Source: Penelope pileata
Lineage: Eukaryota > Chordata > Aves > Galliformes > Cracidae
DNA: 64,000 nucleotides
NCBI GenBank assembly: GCA_013396635.1
Contig: WBMW01001510.1
Coordinates: forward strand, 157,964-221,963
Reading direction: 5' to 3'
Each line of letters opens with the position of its first letter. Position 1 is the first letter of the stretch. Below, piece after piece: positions 38,923 to 51,021 of the stretch. Made by a program: the position numbers and the translations under genes. The notes under the pieces were generated by a model. It did no database searches, had not been told where the DNA came from, and saw nothing but the letters and a program-made list of their open reading frames with translations.

Positions 38923-40965
38923 GTAAGAAGTGCTCTGCTGTTTGTTCTAGTCAGTCTTGTATGTAGCAGTGGTGGCTTTTGTTCATGCTGCTCCCTTCAG
39001 TTTGCCTCTACCCTTCTCTGCTGTTGCATGTTCTCCTTATGAGTGACAAAAGCTACCCCAAGAGTCCAGAAGGCCTGAATTAGGATAAAGTCTTAGGATT
39101 TGAGTGGGTGTCACAGTATTGAGAAACATCCACCTGCTCACCTGACCTGCACAGGCAGTGGGTGAGGAAAGGTTTCCTCTAATGTCACCTCTTGCCACTC
39201 CACTCTGCTCTTTCCTCTTGTCCTTCTCCTGTTCATTTTAAAAACAAGATCTGAAAATGTCCACAAGGCAGAACAGGTATGTGCCTGTCTGGTTTCAGTG
39301 CACAGGACGCCTCAGTCCTGATTGAGACTGTTGGATGGTACCACAAGAGTGACTGATTGACTTGTGTGGCAGTCCTTCACAGCTGTGGTTGGGATTGAAG
39401 TCCCATCTGCCAGGTTTTGTGTCCACATAATAAAATAAAAACAAACAATTGGTGGCACCCAGTGTTTACAATCTTAACAGCTATTTCATTATGTTAGACA
39501 AAGAATCCCTTAGCAGGTAAATATGTTTATTGGATGAAATTTGATGTTCTGTTTACAAAAGAATAAGCAATCTACTTTTTTTTTTTCCCTTCCCCTTCTT
39601 GGAGCTCAGTTTTAGGAGGTCTGTAAAAATAATTGTTTCAAATACTGTTAATGGAATATTTAAAGAAAAGAATGAGGTGTGGCCTCTGGAGCGCCTAGGA
39701 AGGTGTTTAGATCCAAATCAATTGTGCAGCAGTATTCATAATGTATTTGTTCAATTGCATTCTCTCTGTATAGTAGTTCTCAGGTTATAGTTCAAAGCTT
39801 CCCAGGTCTCTGTCTCATGCATGTTCTCTTCCTATTTCCTTGTCCTTACTCTGTGTTAGGAGTGTAGCTGTGTGTGCACCAACCATGATTTTTCTGGGGA
39901 AGAAAAACTGAACACACAATGTAGAAAGGGACAGTATGTACCTTAGCCTTTTTCCAACCAACAGGTCTTTCTCATTCCTTCACGTCAGGATATTTGAAGC
40001 TAAACGCTGGAACATGCTATAGTAGCTCACAGCAATGTGAATTTTGGCAGTATTAAAATAAACTGTAATCTAACATATTTTGGGTTACAGCAGAACATCC
40101 AAGTATTAAAATTTGTACACTGCTTTCTAGCTACTTAATATATGCCTTGTTCAAGGTTTGATGAAACAGATGGGTCTGAGGTGATAACTCAGTTTGTTCT
40201 TTCTCAGATGCTGATATTCAAATTTCATGTGTGTCTGTGCTTGGTTGCTTTTAATCTTATTAACAAAGAGATAGGAGCAGCTAGGAAAAAAGCTAATTCA
40301 GTTTTTTTTCTCCAGATTTAAAAGACAAAGCACTGCATCTAAACAAACCCTGTCTTTTCAAAATGATGAGCATAATGTGGTTCTTTCAGGTCAGCTGGTT
40401 TAAGCAATGCAGATCAGTTTTAGCACACTCAGCATAAATCACTATTTTCCTTCTGTCCCTGAGTCATCTGTAAAATTGTTCTGTGTACTCATAGATGGAA
40501 AACCAGATAGTAACTAGGAGAGCAGTTAGGTCAGAAAGGAAGAGACAACATGATTGGTACTACTGCTTCTTGCTTGTGTATCTTGCAAGTTTGTTTTAGG
40601 TCTGCACTGTCCAAATGATGGGCCCTATTCCTTTGGACTGTCTCTTCCTCTCTTCTGCATTTCAGGAAGCAGTCATTCAAATGTCAGAGTTCTTCACGAT
40701 TTTACACTCTTTGTTTTGTCCTTCACTTACTGCAGATACTTAGTTGTTTGGTTTTATGAACCTCTAAAAACTTGTGTATGAAACTTTGATGAAAGATGAA
40801 AATAATCTCAAACTCAAAGAATTGTTAAGCCTTTGATGTCTTCCCGCCTTGACTTTTGGTTTTGGGTCCCCCTATGATGCTGTGCAAGGACTGGAAACCT
40901 TGAAATGTGCTTATGTGATGAAATGGTATATTGAAGAAGGTAACTTCTTACCTCTTGTTCCCCAG
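38923..40965 (+). other. UNC13B: UNC13B intron 2
   Basis: A 2.0 kb intron from a strong donor (GTAAGAAG) to TTGTTCCCCAG. No exon, repeat or RNA gene was recognised in it. Confidence 0.8.
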
Positions 40966-41065
40966 ATAAATTTAATACCTATGTGACCCTGAAGGTGCAA
41001 AATGTGAAGAGCACAACGGTAGCAGTGCGAGGTGACCAACCATGCTGGGAACAGGACTTCATGTT
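40966..41065 (+). CDS. UNC13B: UNC13B coding exon 3 (C2A domain, residues 18-51)
   Basis: The exon is bounded by CCTCTTGTTCCCCAG and the strong donor GTAAGTAT. It encodes residues 18-50 and two bases of codon 51, including KFNTYVTLKVQNVKSTT, which is nearly invariant in Munc13-1 and Munc13-2. Lys32 is present; in rat Munc13-1 the equivalent Lys32 is the residue whose K32E change disrupts C2A homodimerisation, so the dimer or RIM interface looks intact. The C2A of this family lacks the full set of calcium-ligating aspartates and acts as a protein-protein module. Residue 44 is Cys in a PCWEQDF context where I recall Ser in mammals. The exon ends in phase 2. Confidence 0.95.
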
Positions 41066-44000
41066 GTAAGTATGGTGCTGTGCAGTAGTGAGGTGGTGGT
41101 GTGGAACGACAGCACTGACACTTCTATGAAGCTGCCTTTGTGATGTATGGAGTACTTAAGTAGGTGAAATGCACAAACCTGGTGACAACCTATGTCTTTT
41201 GTTTTTCTGTTATATACACTGACCTGTGCTCAAGGAAATGTGCGATAGGAGATCATTTCTGCTGGTACCATGGACTGGTGGGAGTAGCCCGTGTCTCTTA
41301 ATGGTATGAAGTTCCCTGGATTCCTCTTCTCAGATGTGTGTCAGGGTGCAACAAGGGCTGGCTGCTCCCTTGAGGATGAGGAGCTAGAAGAAGAGTGCAG
41401 TATGACAGTTGGCAGGGCAGCAGCTTGCCAGCCAGTGCCCAGTCCCACAATAATTGAGCAAGGATAAAGCGAGCCTTTGCTGAGAGACCAGGCCATCAGA
41501 CAAGCTTGAAATAATGAGGCAGCTCAGAGGTCATGCAGGGAGTGCATGTTAGCAAGACAGTCTCAGGGTTATATCTGATAACAGCAATCAGGGTTAGATA
41601 CAGTCCTGCAGTTGTCAGTCAGCTCCGTAGTGGCAAGGCTGGGGTTGAGCTGGGGAGTCAGTATGGGTTGGGTCTGGACTCATTGGGTCCTTGGGCAGAC
41701 ATGGGGGATAGCTGTGGCTAAGCCGGAGATGAGCACATCTGCAACACAGCTTAGGATACTTAACATTACTTAGCTTGCTGAAGGCCAGTAGCTGGGCTTA
41801 AGTGATCATGAGAAGACCACTCCTGGTCATGAGAAGAAGGTGTGAGTGGAGGCACCCTGATGAGGCTGGTCAGGGCAATTAAGACCTCTAAGTGCACGCT
41901 GGGCCTCAGCACAGTGATCTGTGTTAGCTGTTCTTGCTCAGACTTCAGACGTTTCAAGGCTTGCATGTTGATGTTTTCTGCCATTAGCCTGTTGTCAATG
42001 AATGTGCTCTCCAGCTCTGCTTTTGCAGCGGAGGGGCTGTCAGTCCCTACCCTGAACAGCAGAACCAGTTCCAGCTCTCCCAGCGGTTCTGGACTTCAAG
42101 TGCTTTTTTTCTGAATTGGCACAGACCCTGCTGTTAGGTGGGGAATCATGTGGTGGTTGTCTTGTTGAGTGCAAAGCTGTTGCTACTTTTTTTGAGTGGA
42201 ACTGCGATGTTTATATAATGTCCGTAGAAAGAGGTGCAAACTAAACCCAATCTAGCAGCAGTTTGTTCTCCTCTCCCTCAAGTGGGAACCTTTTCCCTCT
42301 GGATGAAGGGTTTGCCTGGGTCAGTGTAGTGCTGCCATCACAGCAGTGCTCCCATCTCCCGTTTTGTGGCCCTCATTTACTTTTGGAGCAGCACTTGATG
42401 TGTGTGCTTCTGGAAGGGGAGTTTGGAGTCTGGTGAAACATGTGCTCCTGAATTGCACCATCGTCTCAGCTTTGCCATTCCTATTCCTGCAGAGGCTGTG
42501 GCTGCCACTAACATAAACCATGGGATAATGTTGGGGCAGGGGATTGTATCTCTCTGCCAAGTCTCATGTCAGTACCTGAGCTTCTGTCTCATTCTTACTG
42601 TGGTTCATGTTCAACCTGTGGGCAGAAACTAGATTTAGATGTGGCCAGGTACCACGAGGCTACTCACCAGGGATTTAAGAATGGCACTTGATTGTGCTGG
42701 ATCACTGCTCTCATGATTGTTCCTCCTCCTTCCCGTGACAGCTCCTGGAACTGCTCTCTGATTGCAGCTGAGAGTTTAGTGTGCTGTAAGGTCACTGTGC
42801 CACTCCATAATTAGTTGCTAGGGGATATGAAAGCAGAGTATTAGCTGAACTACCTCACCATTATCTTTCCTGATTTAGCCAGGAAGTGGTGCAGTTTTTG
42901 TGATGTTTCTTTAAAAGAAAAATACTACATGTGGCATTGAACATGTTTTGCATGATCCTGTATATATTAAATTGTCCCAGGAAAAGCAACACTGATATTC
43001 CAATATTACTGTTTACTGATTTGCTTTTGTTCTTTTTCGAGTTAGGAAAGATTTTTGAACACATTCATTTTTCTCTCAGGGAAGGGTGCTTTTACTGTCT
43101 ATGTTTACCTATTTTTATGAGGGATAGTAGAAGAATACAGTGCAATCAAGAAAACACTTTCTAACTATGTATGGTTTTTTTTCTTCCCATCTCCTTGTGA
43201 TGAATAATAGTTAAGAGTTTGGGACTATGGGGATGTTCAGAATTTGCTTACTTACCAGATCAGGAAAGCACATCAATGTCTTCTTTTGGGTCATCTTCTA
43301 ATTCTGAAGCAGATTTAAGTGGGCTGTGTATTTGCAGCGAGTGCCTCTGGAGTGAAAGTGCAAACTGTCATGTTAGAACATGATGATTTAATGAGTGTTG
43401 AAGCTGTTAGTAGTGTCTTTCATTTAAATTCAGGCGGGGAGGGGGAGGAGGAAGGGAAGGAGTGGGGGAGTGAGGAATACCGAGTTAACATCTCAGCTCT
43501 TTTGTTCTTTGAAGCTGTTCTTTGTCTAACCAGGAGATGGAGAAAGGGAGACATGGTGATCAAAACCATTGTACTGAAAATCCTTTTATTTTTTTGATCT
43601 AGTGTGCTGTCCTGTGTACAGAAACTTGCTAAATGCCTTACTCTGTCAGTGCACGTTGAAGCAAAGAATATGGTTTTACAGTATGCCTGAAAATCTAGTA
43701 CATTTTCCTTCCGTTGTCTTTGTGGCCTTACATTGGTCCTGCCAACAGAAAATCAGTTTTTGTTGTTGTTTCAGGTTTTTCTGTGCAATCAGTTACATAT
43801 TATCTTCCCAACAGGCAAGCAGTGGGAAGGCAGAGCACTGGCCACGCAGGTGGCTAGTTGTTAGCTTGGAGGTATTGAGTAACCATATCGAAACTTAGAA
43901 CCGTAGAGTCTTCTAGGTTGGGAAAGATCTTGATGATCTCCAGTCCAACCATTGACCTGGTCTTCTGAGTCCTGTCACTGAACTAGGTCCCTTAGTGTCA

Positions 44001-45315
44001 CGTCCACACATCCTTTAAACGCCACCAGGGATGGGGACTGCACCACTTCTCAGGGCAGCCTGCCCCAATGCTTGACCACCCTGTCTGTGGAGAAAGTCAC
44101 TTCCTGTGCCCTAAAACAAGAACAGAATGAGTTGGGTTTAAAATAGATGACAGCATACTTTGCTCTGGCTGTAGGATTTGTTTTTAGCATTATAGACAAA
44201 ATATTCTAAGTTGTGAGGAGTCTCTGGGACAAAGCTGGGATTTGCAGCAGTTCATTTTTTGTCCAAGATGACTAATTTCTATAGCAGTTAGCAATCAGCA
44301 TGCTTAAAGTTTCCTTTTTTAAGCTTAACATTGATGCATTTAACTGGATAGAAGAACAGCAGGCAGCAGCACTTTGTGCACACGATGTCTGCTTTGGGGA
44401 TTGGCAGTTGCAGACAGGGAAGTCCTGCACTCAAAGGAGGAGCCTTTGTCCATAGGTGAAACAATGTTGTATCAACAGACAGCTCAGCAGTTTTCTATAC
44501 TTCATTGCTTTACCAGTATTTAGACTGTGCAGCTGTTTGTGCGGTTCTTAAGCAGGTATGTTATACATTGTCATGAAAAGGGAAGCGTAAGTGTTATAAA
44601 GCATTGGGAAGAAGTGAATTCGAGATGCATCCTCTGCTCACTGAGAGGGAAGACAATTAGTATTTCCAAAAACTTAGCACTCTTATGTTGTGTGTCTGTA
44701 TTGCCATGTGCTGCGGGAGATTTGCATGGCTCAAAGCTTTGTGTTGCCACACAGAGGAACAAACTAATGCTGGAACAGAAGCAGTGCAGTGCAGCTCTGT
44801 GTGATAGGTAGTGCTACTGTTGCAGCAGTGTAGTGTTTGGGGCTGTTAATCCTGGCATGTGAGAGCTCCAGAGACGGGTGTTAGCATGTTTGGGCCTGAC
44901 AGAGTATGCTTGTGTCGCTCTATTGCTAATGGAAAGGATGCATGTGCTGTGTTAGAAATGGGATGACTGATGACAAAGAACAGCTCGCCACTGTAATTCA
45001 ACCCAACATATATTTCCTCTCCCTGTGCATTTAGCTGTTGAGATGAGTTTGCAACTGGCAGTACATGCATGAGATGATTCAGGGTTTTATTTCGCTATCC
45101 TTTTGCAGTTAAACTATGAGAAATTGGTCATTAGAAATTAGTGTTCCCTACAAGTATGAGCCACTTCGACCCCACAGTTCCAGAAACAGTCTGTAGCTTG
45201 ACGCAGCTGTGTGGAAGAGTTACTGGCACAATCACATCAGTAATGCAGAGCCTAAAGCAGAACAGTTTTGTGTTCAACTTTTTCCTTACCTGTGCTGCTT
45301 TTTCTTTTCTTGCAG
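41066..45315 (+). other. UNC13B: UNC13B intron 3
   Basis: A 4.25 kb intron containing one minus-strand CR1 3' fragment (43897-44112) and a short purine-rich GGGGAGGAGGAAGGG tract near 43437-43470. I recognised nothing else in it. Confidence 0.8.
43897..44112 (-). mobile_element. CR1 LINE 3' fragment, minus strand
   Basis: On the plus strand this begins AGAACCGTAGAGTCTTCTAG and continues through CCACCAGGGATGGGGACTGC and TGCTTGACCACCCTGTCTGT, the reverse complement of a CR1 3' region. It shares this layout with the minus-strand copy at 11852. The octamer tail is eroded, suggesting an older insertion. Confidence 0.88.
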
Positions 45316-45433
45316 TGAGATCAGTCGGCTGGACCTGGGCCTGATTGTTGAAGTATGGAACAAAGGACTTATTTGGGACACACTGGTTGGGACTGTGTGG
45401 ATTGCTTTGAAAGCCATTCGCCAATCTGATGAG
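45316..45433 (+). CDS. UNC13B: UNC13B coding exon 4 (end of C2A, residues 51-90)
   Basis: A polypyrimidine tract and TTGCAG precede an exon encoding EISRLDLGLIVEVWNKGL and then IWDTLVGTVWIALKAIRQ, ending at SDE (residue 90). This forms the later C2A beta strands, with the conserved tryptophans at residues 65, 71 and 79. The exon takes the frame from exon 3 in phase 2 and ends in phase 0, exactly where the homologous proteins continue with EGPGEW, supplied by exon 5. The donor is unusual: GAG followed by GTTAAA instead of GTRAGT. Read-through would add 28 codons and stop at 45518-45520. Confidence 0.95.
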
Positions 45434-46312
45434 GTTAAAGTGACATACAAACTTTTTCACAGCTCAAATGTTGATAGTGTTGCAGATCTAACCTGGTACA
45501 GATCAGGATTTTGCTTCTGAGCAGAACTTCCGCATGGAAAACCAGGAAGGCTGAGAAAACCATCAACAGTGAGACCAAAACTGAACTTCTGTAGCTGTCT
45601 CTGGTCTCATAAATAATCTCAGAAGTAGTGCTTAATCTGTTAAGAAACATGTATATTTGAAACATCTGAGGTCTTGAGGACTGACTATTTAGTCTGATGT
45701 TCAAATTTCTGTAAGTTCCTGGTAAAGAGAGAGGATGTTATAATTGTCATGGTAACAGACAATCTCACCTTTTAAGGCAGGTGCTGATAGGTATTGGAAA
45801 AAAGTAGGAAATGAGATCTGTAACTGTATCAGTATCTGTATCTCTCCTATCTACTTAATTTAGTGGTTCTTGCAGCTAAGCAGGACTTTATTAGGCTCAA
45901 ATTCAGGGCATTTATCTGAAAGATTATTTAATTTGAGCAGGGCAGGAGTTTATATTGTCCATAAAAAGAAAAAGATATAGATGGCCTAGCAGTGTGGCCA
46001 AAAAGTCTAGTTGATGCTTAGTTTCTCAGGCTGAGCAGGTACTCCCTGGTGTCTGCCTTTGAGGCAGTTACACAGAGAAGTCAGTAGTTCTGTTGTGAGG
46101 GGTTTGCATCTTGTCTTTATAAAGGCCTTTAGGATTTGGAGGGCCACACTGCTAGCACATGCTGATCGGATGTCATTAGGTATTAAAAGCATGTACTAGG
46201 TGTTGATAATAGTAAGGCTCTTCCTGGACTCTTTGATTTTGTCAAATGTGTGAGAATCACTGCAAAAGGACCTGCCAGACTTGAAATTTCATCTATGGCT
46301 TGTGATTCACAG
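45434..46312 (+). other. UNC13B: UNC13B intron 4 (shortest intron, weak donor)
   Basis: An 879-bp intron whose donor is GTTAAA rather than GTRAGT. Translation continuing from exon 4 into it is open for 28 codons before TGA at 45518-45520. The acceptor at GATTCACAG has only a modest pyrimidine tract, so this intron has the weakest splice signals in the visible gene. Confidence 0.85.
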
Positions 46313-46436
46313 GAAGGTCCTGGGGAGTGGTCTACACTAGAAGCAGAAGTTGTAATGAAGCATGATGAAATCTGTGGAACCAAAAACCCGACTCCTCATA
46401 GAATTTTGCTGGACACAAGATTTGAGTTACCTTTTG
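46313..46436 (+). CDS. UNC13B: UNC13B coding exon 5 (residues 91-131, C2A exit and linker)
   Basis: The exon begins after GATTCACAG and encodes residues 91-131 plus the first base of codon 132, starting EGPGEWSTLEAEVVM and ending LLDTRFELPF. The first residues finish the C2A fold; the CGTKNPTPHRILLDTRFELP segment is highly conserved among Munc13-1 and Munc13-2. The donor (GTAAGTGC) is strong and the exit phase is 1. Together with exon 6 it forms a 195-nt unit that starts and ends in phase 0, so joint skipping would stay in frame. The acceptor tract upstream is less pyrimidine-rich than those of the neighbouring exons. Confidence 0.95.
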
Positions 46437-47178
46437 GTAAGTGCATTTCAATAATTTTGCTAGGGTGTTGAAAGCAGAAAGTGTTTGGAAGCAAACTGAG
46501 TCTTAAGATTAAGTTGTGCTTGTGTGCAGTTCTGTAGCAATTGTTCAGTGCAGATCAAGTTGCTGGAGTTCGTTTCTTGTTTGGTTGTTTTCTAACTTAA
46601 AGATTAGAATCAGTACTGAAAATTCAAAGGTCTGAGTGTTCTGGAATGTTTAGACTAGCAGCAGTTTAAGAAACTATTTACAACATTTCAGGATTGTGCA
46701 GTCAGACATTTAGTTCCTAAACAGGGAACATTCACTTCTTTGCATCTAGACACATTTGGCTCTGGAAGAGGTCAAATGTGTTGTTAGAGCTTTTTTGAAT
46801 GAGCTGTATGTGGTAGATGCACTCAAACCTGCTGAAAGAACAAGTTCAGTTAGTGAAACATTAATGCTTAGAGCTGCTGAACATTATCATTAACAAGGTA
46901 TATAAATAACTTGGTGTCATAAGAATAACTGCCTTTCTGGTAGTTACTTTTAGCTGAAAAGTACAGAGGGTGGAAAAGCAGCTAATTGGAGCAAATGCAT
47001 CTCAAGAAAAGGCACGTGGTTTTATGTTTTTTAGATTTTTTTTCTTTAATTAGGAAGGGGAAGCCAAAAGGAAGGGCATAGCCAGAATGCATCCAAGGCT
47101 TTTATAGCTTTTCTTTCCAGCTCTTAGCAGCAGACCCTTAGGATCTAGAACAGAGGTGATATTTTTGTGGGGCGTAGG

Positions 47179-47204
47179 TTTTTTTTTTTTGTGTGTGTGT
47201 GTGT
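47179..47204. repeat. T run followed by (GT)7
   Basis: Twelve T then seven GT units, in the sense strand of intron 5. In RNA this is a UG-repeat, a class of sequence bound by TDP-43 and CELF proteins. Confidence 0.9.
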
Positions 47205-49557
47205 TTGTTTATTCTCTTTTTTTTCTGCTTTGGACATTTTGGTGTTTCAAAATTGCTAGGCTCATCTCTCCTCATATGTCTATTGCTTGCATTTTGCAAC
47301 TAAGCTCCTGTCAGTGTGAGCAATTTACATCATGTTCTAAGGACTGGTGGAGCACTTGCGCACCCGTTGGCATTTGGCCAGCAGCTGTCATGGTCAGCCA
47401 TCTGTTGTGGAAAGAAGTTAGGTCATCTATTAATCTCTTAACTTCCCTTCCTGGTGCAAGGCAGGATGTGGGCTTTGGTCCTGCAGCACTAAAATCGATG
47501 TAAATTGTATCTTGTGCTCTGAGAGCTTAACTGCGTGTATTATTTTGAGTGCACAATCGGATGGATGCTGAAAATAAGACTGAGTGTAGTGTTTTGTAGA
47601 GGCAGCAGGCACTGCTCTTTAACTACAGCCCAGTATGTGAAGGGGAGAAGATATCTGACATCTCAAGCTGACTAATGTTAGTGTAGAGCTATCCCTCTTC
47701 CTCATGAGGACCCTCCTGTTGATTCACTGCTGTCACACATCCCACACTGTGGGAAGTTTATTACTGAAATTGCTTTTTTTATAAGGTGTGAAGCAACTGA
47801 CTGTTTTCTTGTGGGGTAAAATACGGGTTCATTCGGGCAAATGTTTAGGCTTCTGAGAGGGAGAGAAGACAACACCTGTATTTAAAGGTAAGGCTTGTAG
47901 CCCCTCCCTTCACATCTAAGTTCATTCTGGTGTTGCTTGTAAATTACCTCAGTTTTAAAAGAACATGAAATTATGACCTTTTTGTATATTCAGATAGTGT
48001 CCAAAAGAGAATTTGCTTTCATCTCTTGTTCGTGTTTTGGGCTGTGTAGCATTTTGTGATTTTTCAGGTACACGAAAACAGACTCCCTGTAAACCTGGAT
48101 GTAACAAATTATAAATACTTCATGTAATAGCATGTTTTCTCCCTATTGCTGTGCTCAAAACACAGGACTGTTGCTTCTTTTGTTCTTGAACCACATCATA
48201 ATTCTGAGAAGTACGATTTCATGAAGAAAATAAAGAGAATTTGTGACTTTTCTGGTTTTGATATAAGACAGCTGACTTAAAACACATTTATGCTTTGTTC
48301 CTTAACTTACTGTGCCAAATACAGAAATAACAATAACACAGTTGTATTGATGGGTTTTTATTACAGAGTGTGAAAAGCTGTTGGCTTGTCCAGTGTTTTG
48401 TAATGTCTAGGAAACAATGGGAGCATCATTAGCTGTTTCAAGGCTTCTGCTGCTCTGCACTCAAAGAAGGCTGCTGTCTTTCTTAGAACTCTGTTTTTAG
48501 TCTGTTTTTCATGAAGCAGGTTAAACACTTGAAGCTATGGAGGATGTGGGATATTCCTCCTAGGAAGGTAGCATCTGCCTGTATCATCTCCCCCAGCAGT
48601 GATTCCCGTCTTGTGATGACTGAATGTCTGCTGCCATTGCCTGTAGGGTAGAGAAGAAAGGGCAGTGTGAGATGGATCAGGCTCTGCCTCCTTGTCCTTG
48701 TGGCACTGTGAGACTTGGAGGCATGCAGAGAGGTAGCTCAGCTCACAGCACTTCCTCTGTGTCTCTCCCGGTGCATTTTCTGGTGTTAGCAGTTCAGACT
48801 CTTTATGCCCTTGCCTGTTAATACTGTGTTGTCACATCAGCTGGAAATTGCTGCTTTAAACCCACATGGAGAACTAAACAGATCATTGATCTGCTGTAAA
48901 AGTTCTTAGGTCAGCAGCTCTGTCATTGTAGATGTAATGTTTTAATAATGGTGTGTTTGCAGTGACACGAACGTTGTGCATCATGTTTTGTTTCCCAGGT
49001 GAAGATCTCAAGGCTGTTATTGGTCAGGTTCTCCCGCATCTGTATGCGTGCATATGTGCAGCATGTACTGCCTCGCAGTCTGATAAAATACAGCTGTCTG
49101 GGATAGCAGCTGTAACAAAAGTGTGATTTTCTGTTTGGCTGTGCTTTTGTACTTTTGCCATCACTTCTGGCTGCTCTGTTGCATTTAGGCTAGATGATGC
49201 ACACAGATGCAGAATATCAGGTTGCTCAATATGTATATTAAAAATTTTTCTATGTATTTCAGTGGAGTTTGCAAAATTTGTGAGAGAATAAGGAACAAAT
49301 ATGAAAACCAAAGAGGGTGAAGTCCCTGGTGTAAAGCATGACTGTGTATGCCGAACAGCTGGAAAGAAAACCTGGATTGTTTGCATTGTATCCTGGGTTA
49401 GTTTATTCTTTCTGCTTCCACCTGGTATGTTTAAGATTCTTTTTCCCTGGTGTATCTTTTCCTGGTGTTCTGGAGATGGAAGGCAGCTAAGGCTGAAAGA
49501 AATGCAGGAGCCTGCTGATGCTGCTGGTGATAGTACCTGACACAGACAACCAAGAAA

Positions 49558-49581
49558 TTTTTTTTTCCCTTTTTTTTTTTT
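49558..49581. repeat. T-rich tract
   Basis: Two T runs split by CCC. A low-complexity pyrimidine tract without an associated exon. Confidence 0.85.
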
Positions 49582-50061
49582 CTATGTGAACTTATTTTTA
49601 AACGCTTGCCAAGCTTGAAGTTGAAAAGCAGTCACCTCCTAAAAGAGGCTGGTGAGAGTTGCTATAGTCTGTGCTGCTCCTGGTGATATAAAATGGTTTT
49701 TCCTCAGGTCATCCAGAAGTTCAGCTTTGTTCATGTCCAGTTTTGTAATGGAACAAAGAACATCTGTGATGACTTTGGTATAACCTCTATATAACCCATT
49801 AAAGGTTCCAGATGCAGCTTTTGCTTGCCTTTAGTCATACTGTTAGTATGGTGTTAGTATGTAGTGTGCAGGGGAGAGAGCAAATCTGTGGGCCCTCCTG
49901 CAGTGAGCATCTGTGTGTGATGGGCTGTGGTGCTGGGAATCAGACTCACCTAGATGTTCTCTGCCAGCCCTATGTTCTGAAATGTTTGGTCTTAGAGAAA
50001 TAGGATGTCTGAAAGTCTTCTATAAAAATGCAGCAGAGTTTGAGCATTTGAAACATCAACT

Positions 50062-50136
50062 CATTGACACTTCATATGTCAATGCTTCATATGTCAATAT
50101 GTCACATGCACTGCTTTGCAGTGCAAAGCATTTTTT
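50062..50136. repeat. Direct repeat and hairpin cluster followed by T6
   Basis: A 14-bp unit (CTTCATATGTCAAT) is repeated exactly at 50070-50083 and 50085-50098. CATTGACA at 50062 pairs with TGTCAATG at 50077. To the right, TGCTTTGCA-G-TGCAAAGCA (50112-50130) is a perfect inverted repeat that overlaps an alternative one, TGCACTG/CAGTGCA (50107-50125). Six T residues follow. No known element was recognised. Confidence 0.75.
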
Positions 50137-50888
50137 CTGCTTCTGTTAAAAGCAGCAATAAATTGCCTTCTTGATGTGAGGAAGCAATTTTTAACTAAGA
50201 CAGGTTGGAGCAGCTTTCTCCACTGATCAAATCTGTTTCTTCTCAGGACCAAGACAGACATATCAAGGAAGGGAGAAAGCTTTCCTTCTTGGTTTTAGAA
50301 GCTTTGCTGGCAGGAAGAACACAATCTTGCCTTTGTCATGAGACATAGTGAGTTTGTGCTAGCACAGACTTTCCAAGGTGCTGGTTTTCAAGTGTGAAAT
50401 TGTGCTGTTAAAAGGCAGTTTTACTCTGTCCCTCTACTCAGAAGTGCAGTGGATATGTGTGAGTTGCACAGGGTAGAGTACTTAAAATGCTTTTGGCTCC
50501 TGACCTATAGCAGTTTGGGTCTGTGCCAGGCTTTCTAGTAAGATAATTGGAGTGAAAATTCTTTTACTATCCTCACCACTCTCAGGCCGGGAGCATGCTG
50601 ATCTGCATTTAGCCATCATGTGGAGTCAATAAGCTTTGTTATTTTGTTATCTTGGGAATTATGCAGAAAAGAAATGTTCAGCTCTGCAGAGGCATTTCAG
50701 TGACAACTTGTGAAGACTCCCATACCTCTGGAAAGGCAAGAAAGCCAGGTGAAGGTTTGTGTGAGATCGGGCAGGGAGAGCTGTATTTCCTATAGCACTT
50801 ATTTTCATCTATGCATTCCTGGCATATGCCCCAGTCAATGACTTGTTACGTGACGAAAAATTCAGGTGGTGCAGGGTGATGTGCAAGG

Positions 50889-50933
50889 AGCAGAGCAGGG
50901 AGCTCTGCTGGAATTCCATTCCAGAATGGAATT
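50889..50933. repeat. Two adjacent short inverted repeats
   Basis: AGCAGAGC (50889) pairs with GCTCTGCT (50902) across 5 bases, and AATTCCATTC (50912) pairs with GAATGGAATT (50924) across 2 bases. Both sit immediately upstream of a CR1 3' remnant. Confidence 0.8.
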
Positions 50934-50957
50934 TGAGAAGCTTTGCTGCTGCTTTAG

Positions 50958-51021
50958 CAGGGGGGTTGAACTAGATGTTTTCCAGACGTCCCTTCCAATG
51001 CCTGAGTCTGTGATTCTGTGA
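50958..51021 (+). mobile_element. CR1 LINE 3'-terminal remnant
   Basis: The segment GGGGGTTGAACTAGATG ... GTCCCTTCCAATGCCTGAGT ... GTGATTCTGTGA matches the last bases of CR1 elements, including the octamer tail. It is a severely 5'-truncated copy in the sense orientation of intron 5. Confidence 0.85.

Noticed and set aside
45434..45520. Extension of exon 4 to the TGA at 45518 as the normal coding end
   Set aside because: Munc13 homologues continue with EGPGEW exactly at the GAG/GTTAAA junction and exon 5 supplies this in frame, so splicing is the main reading.
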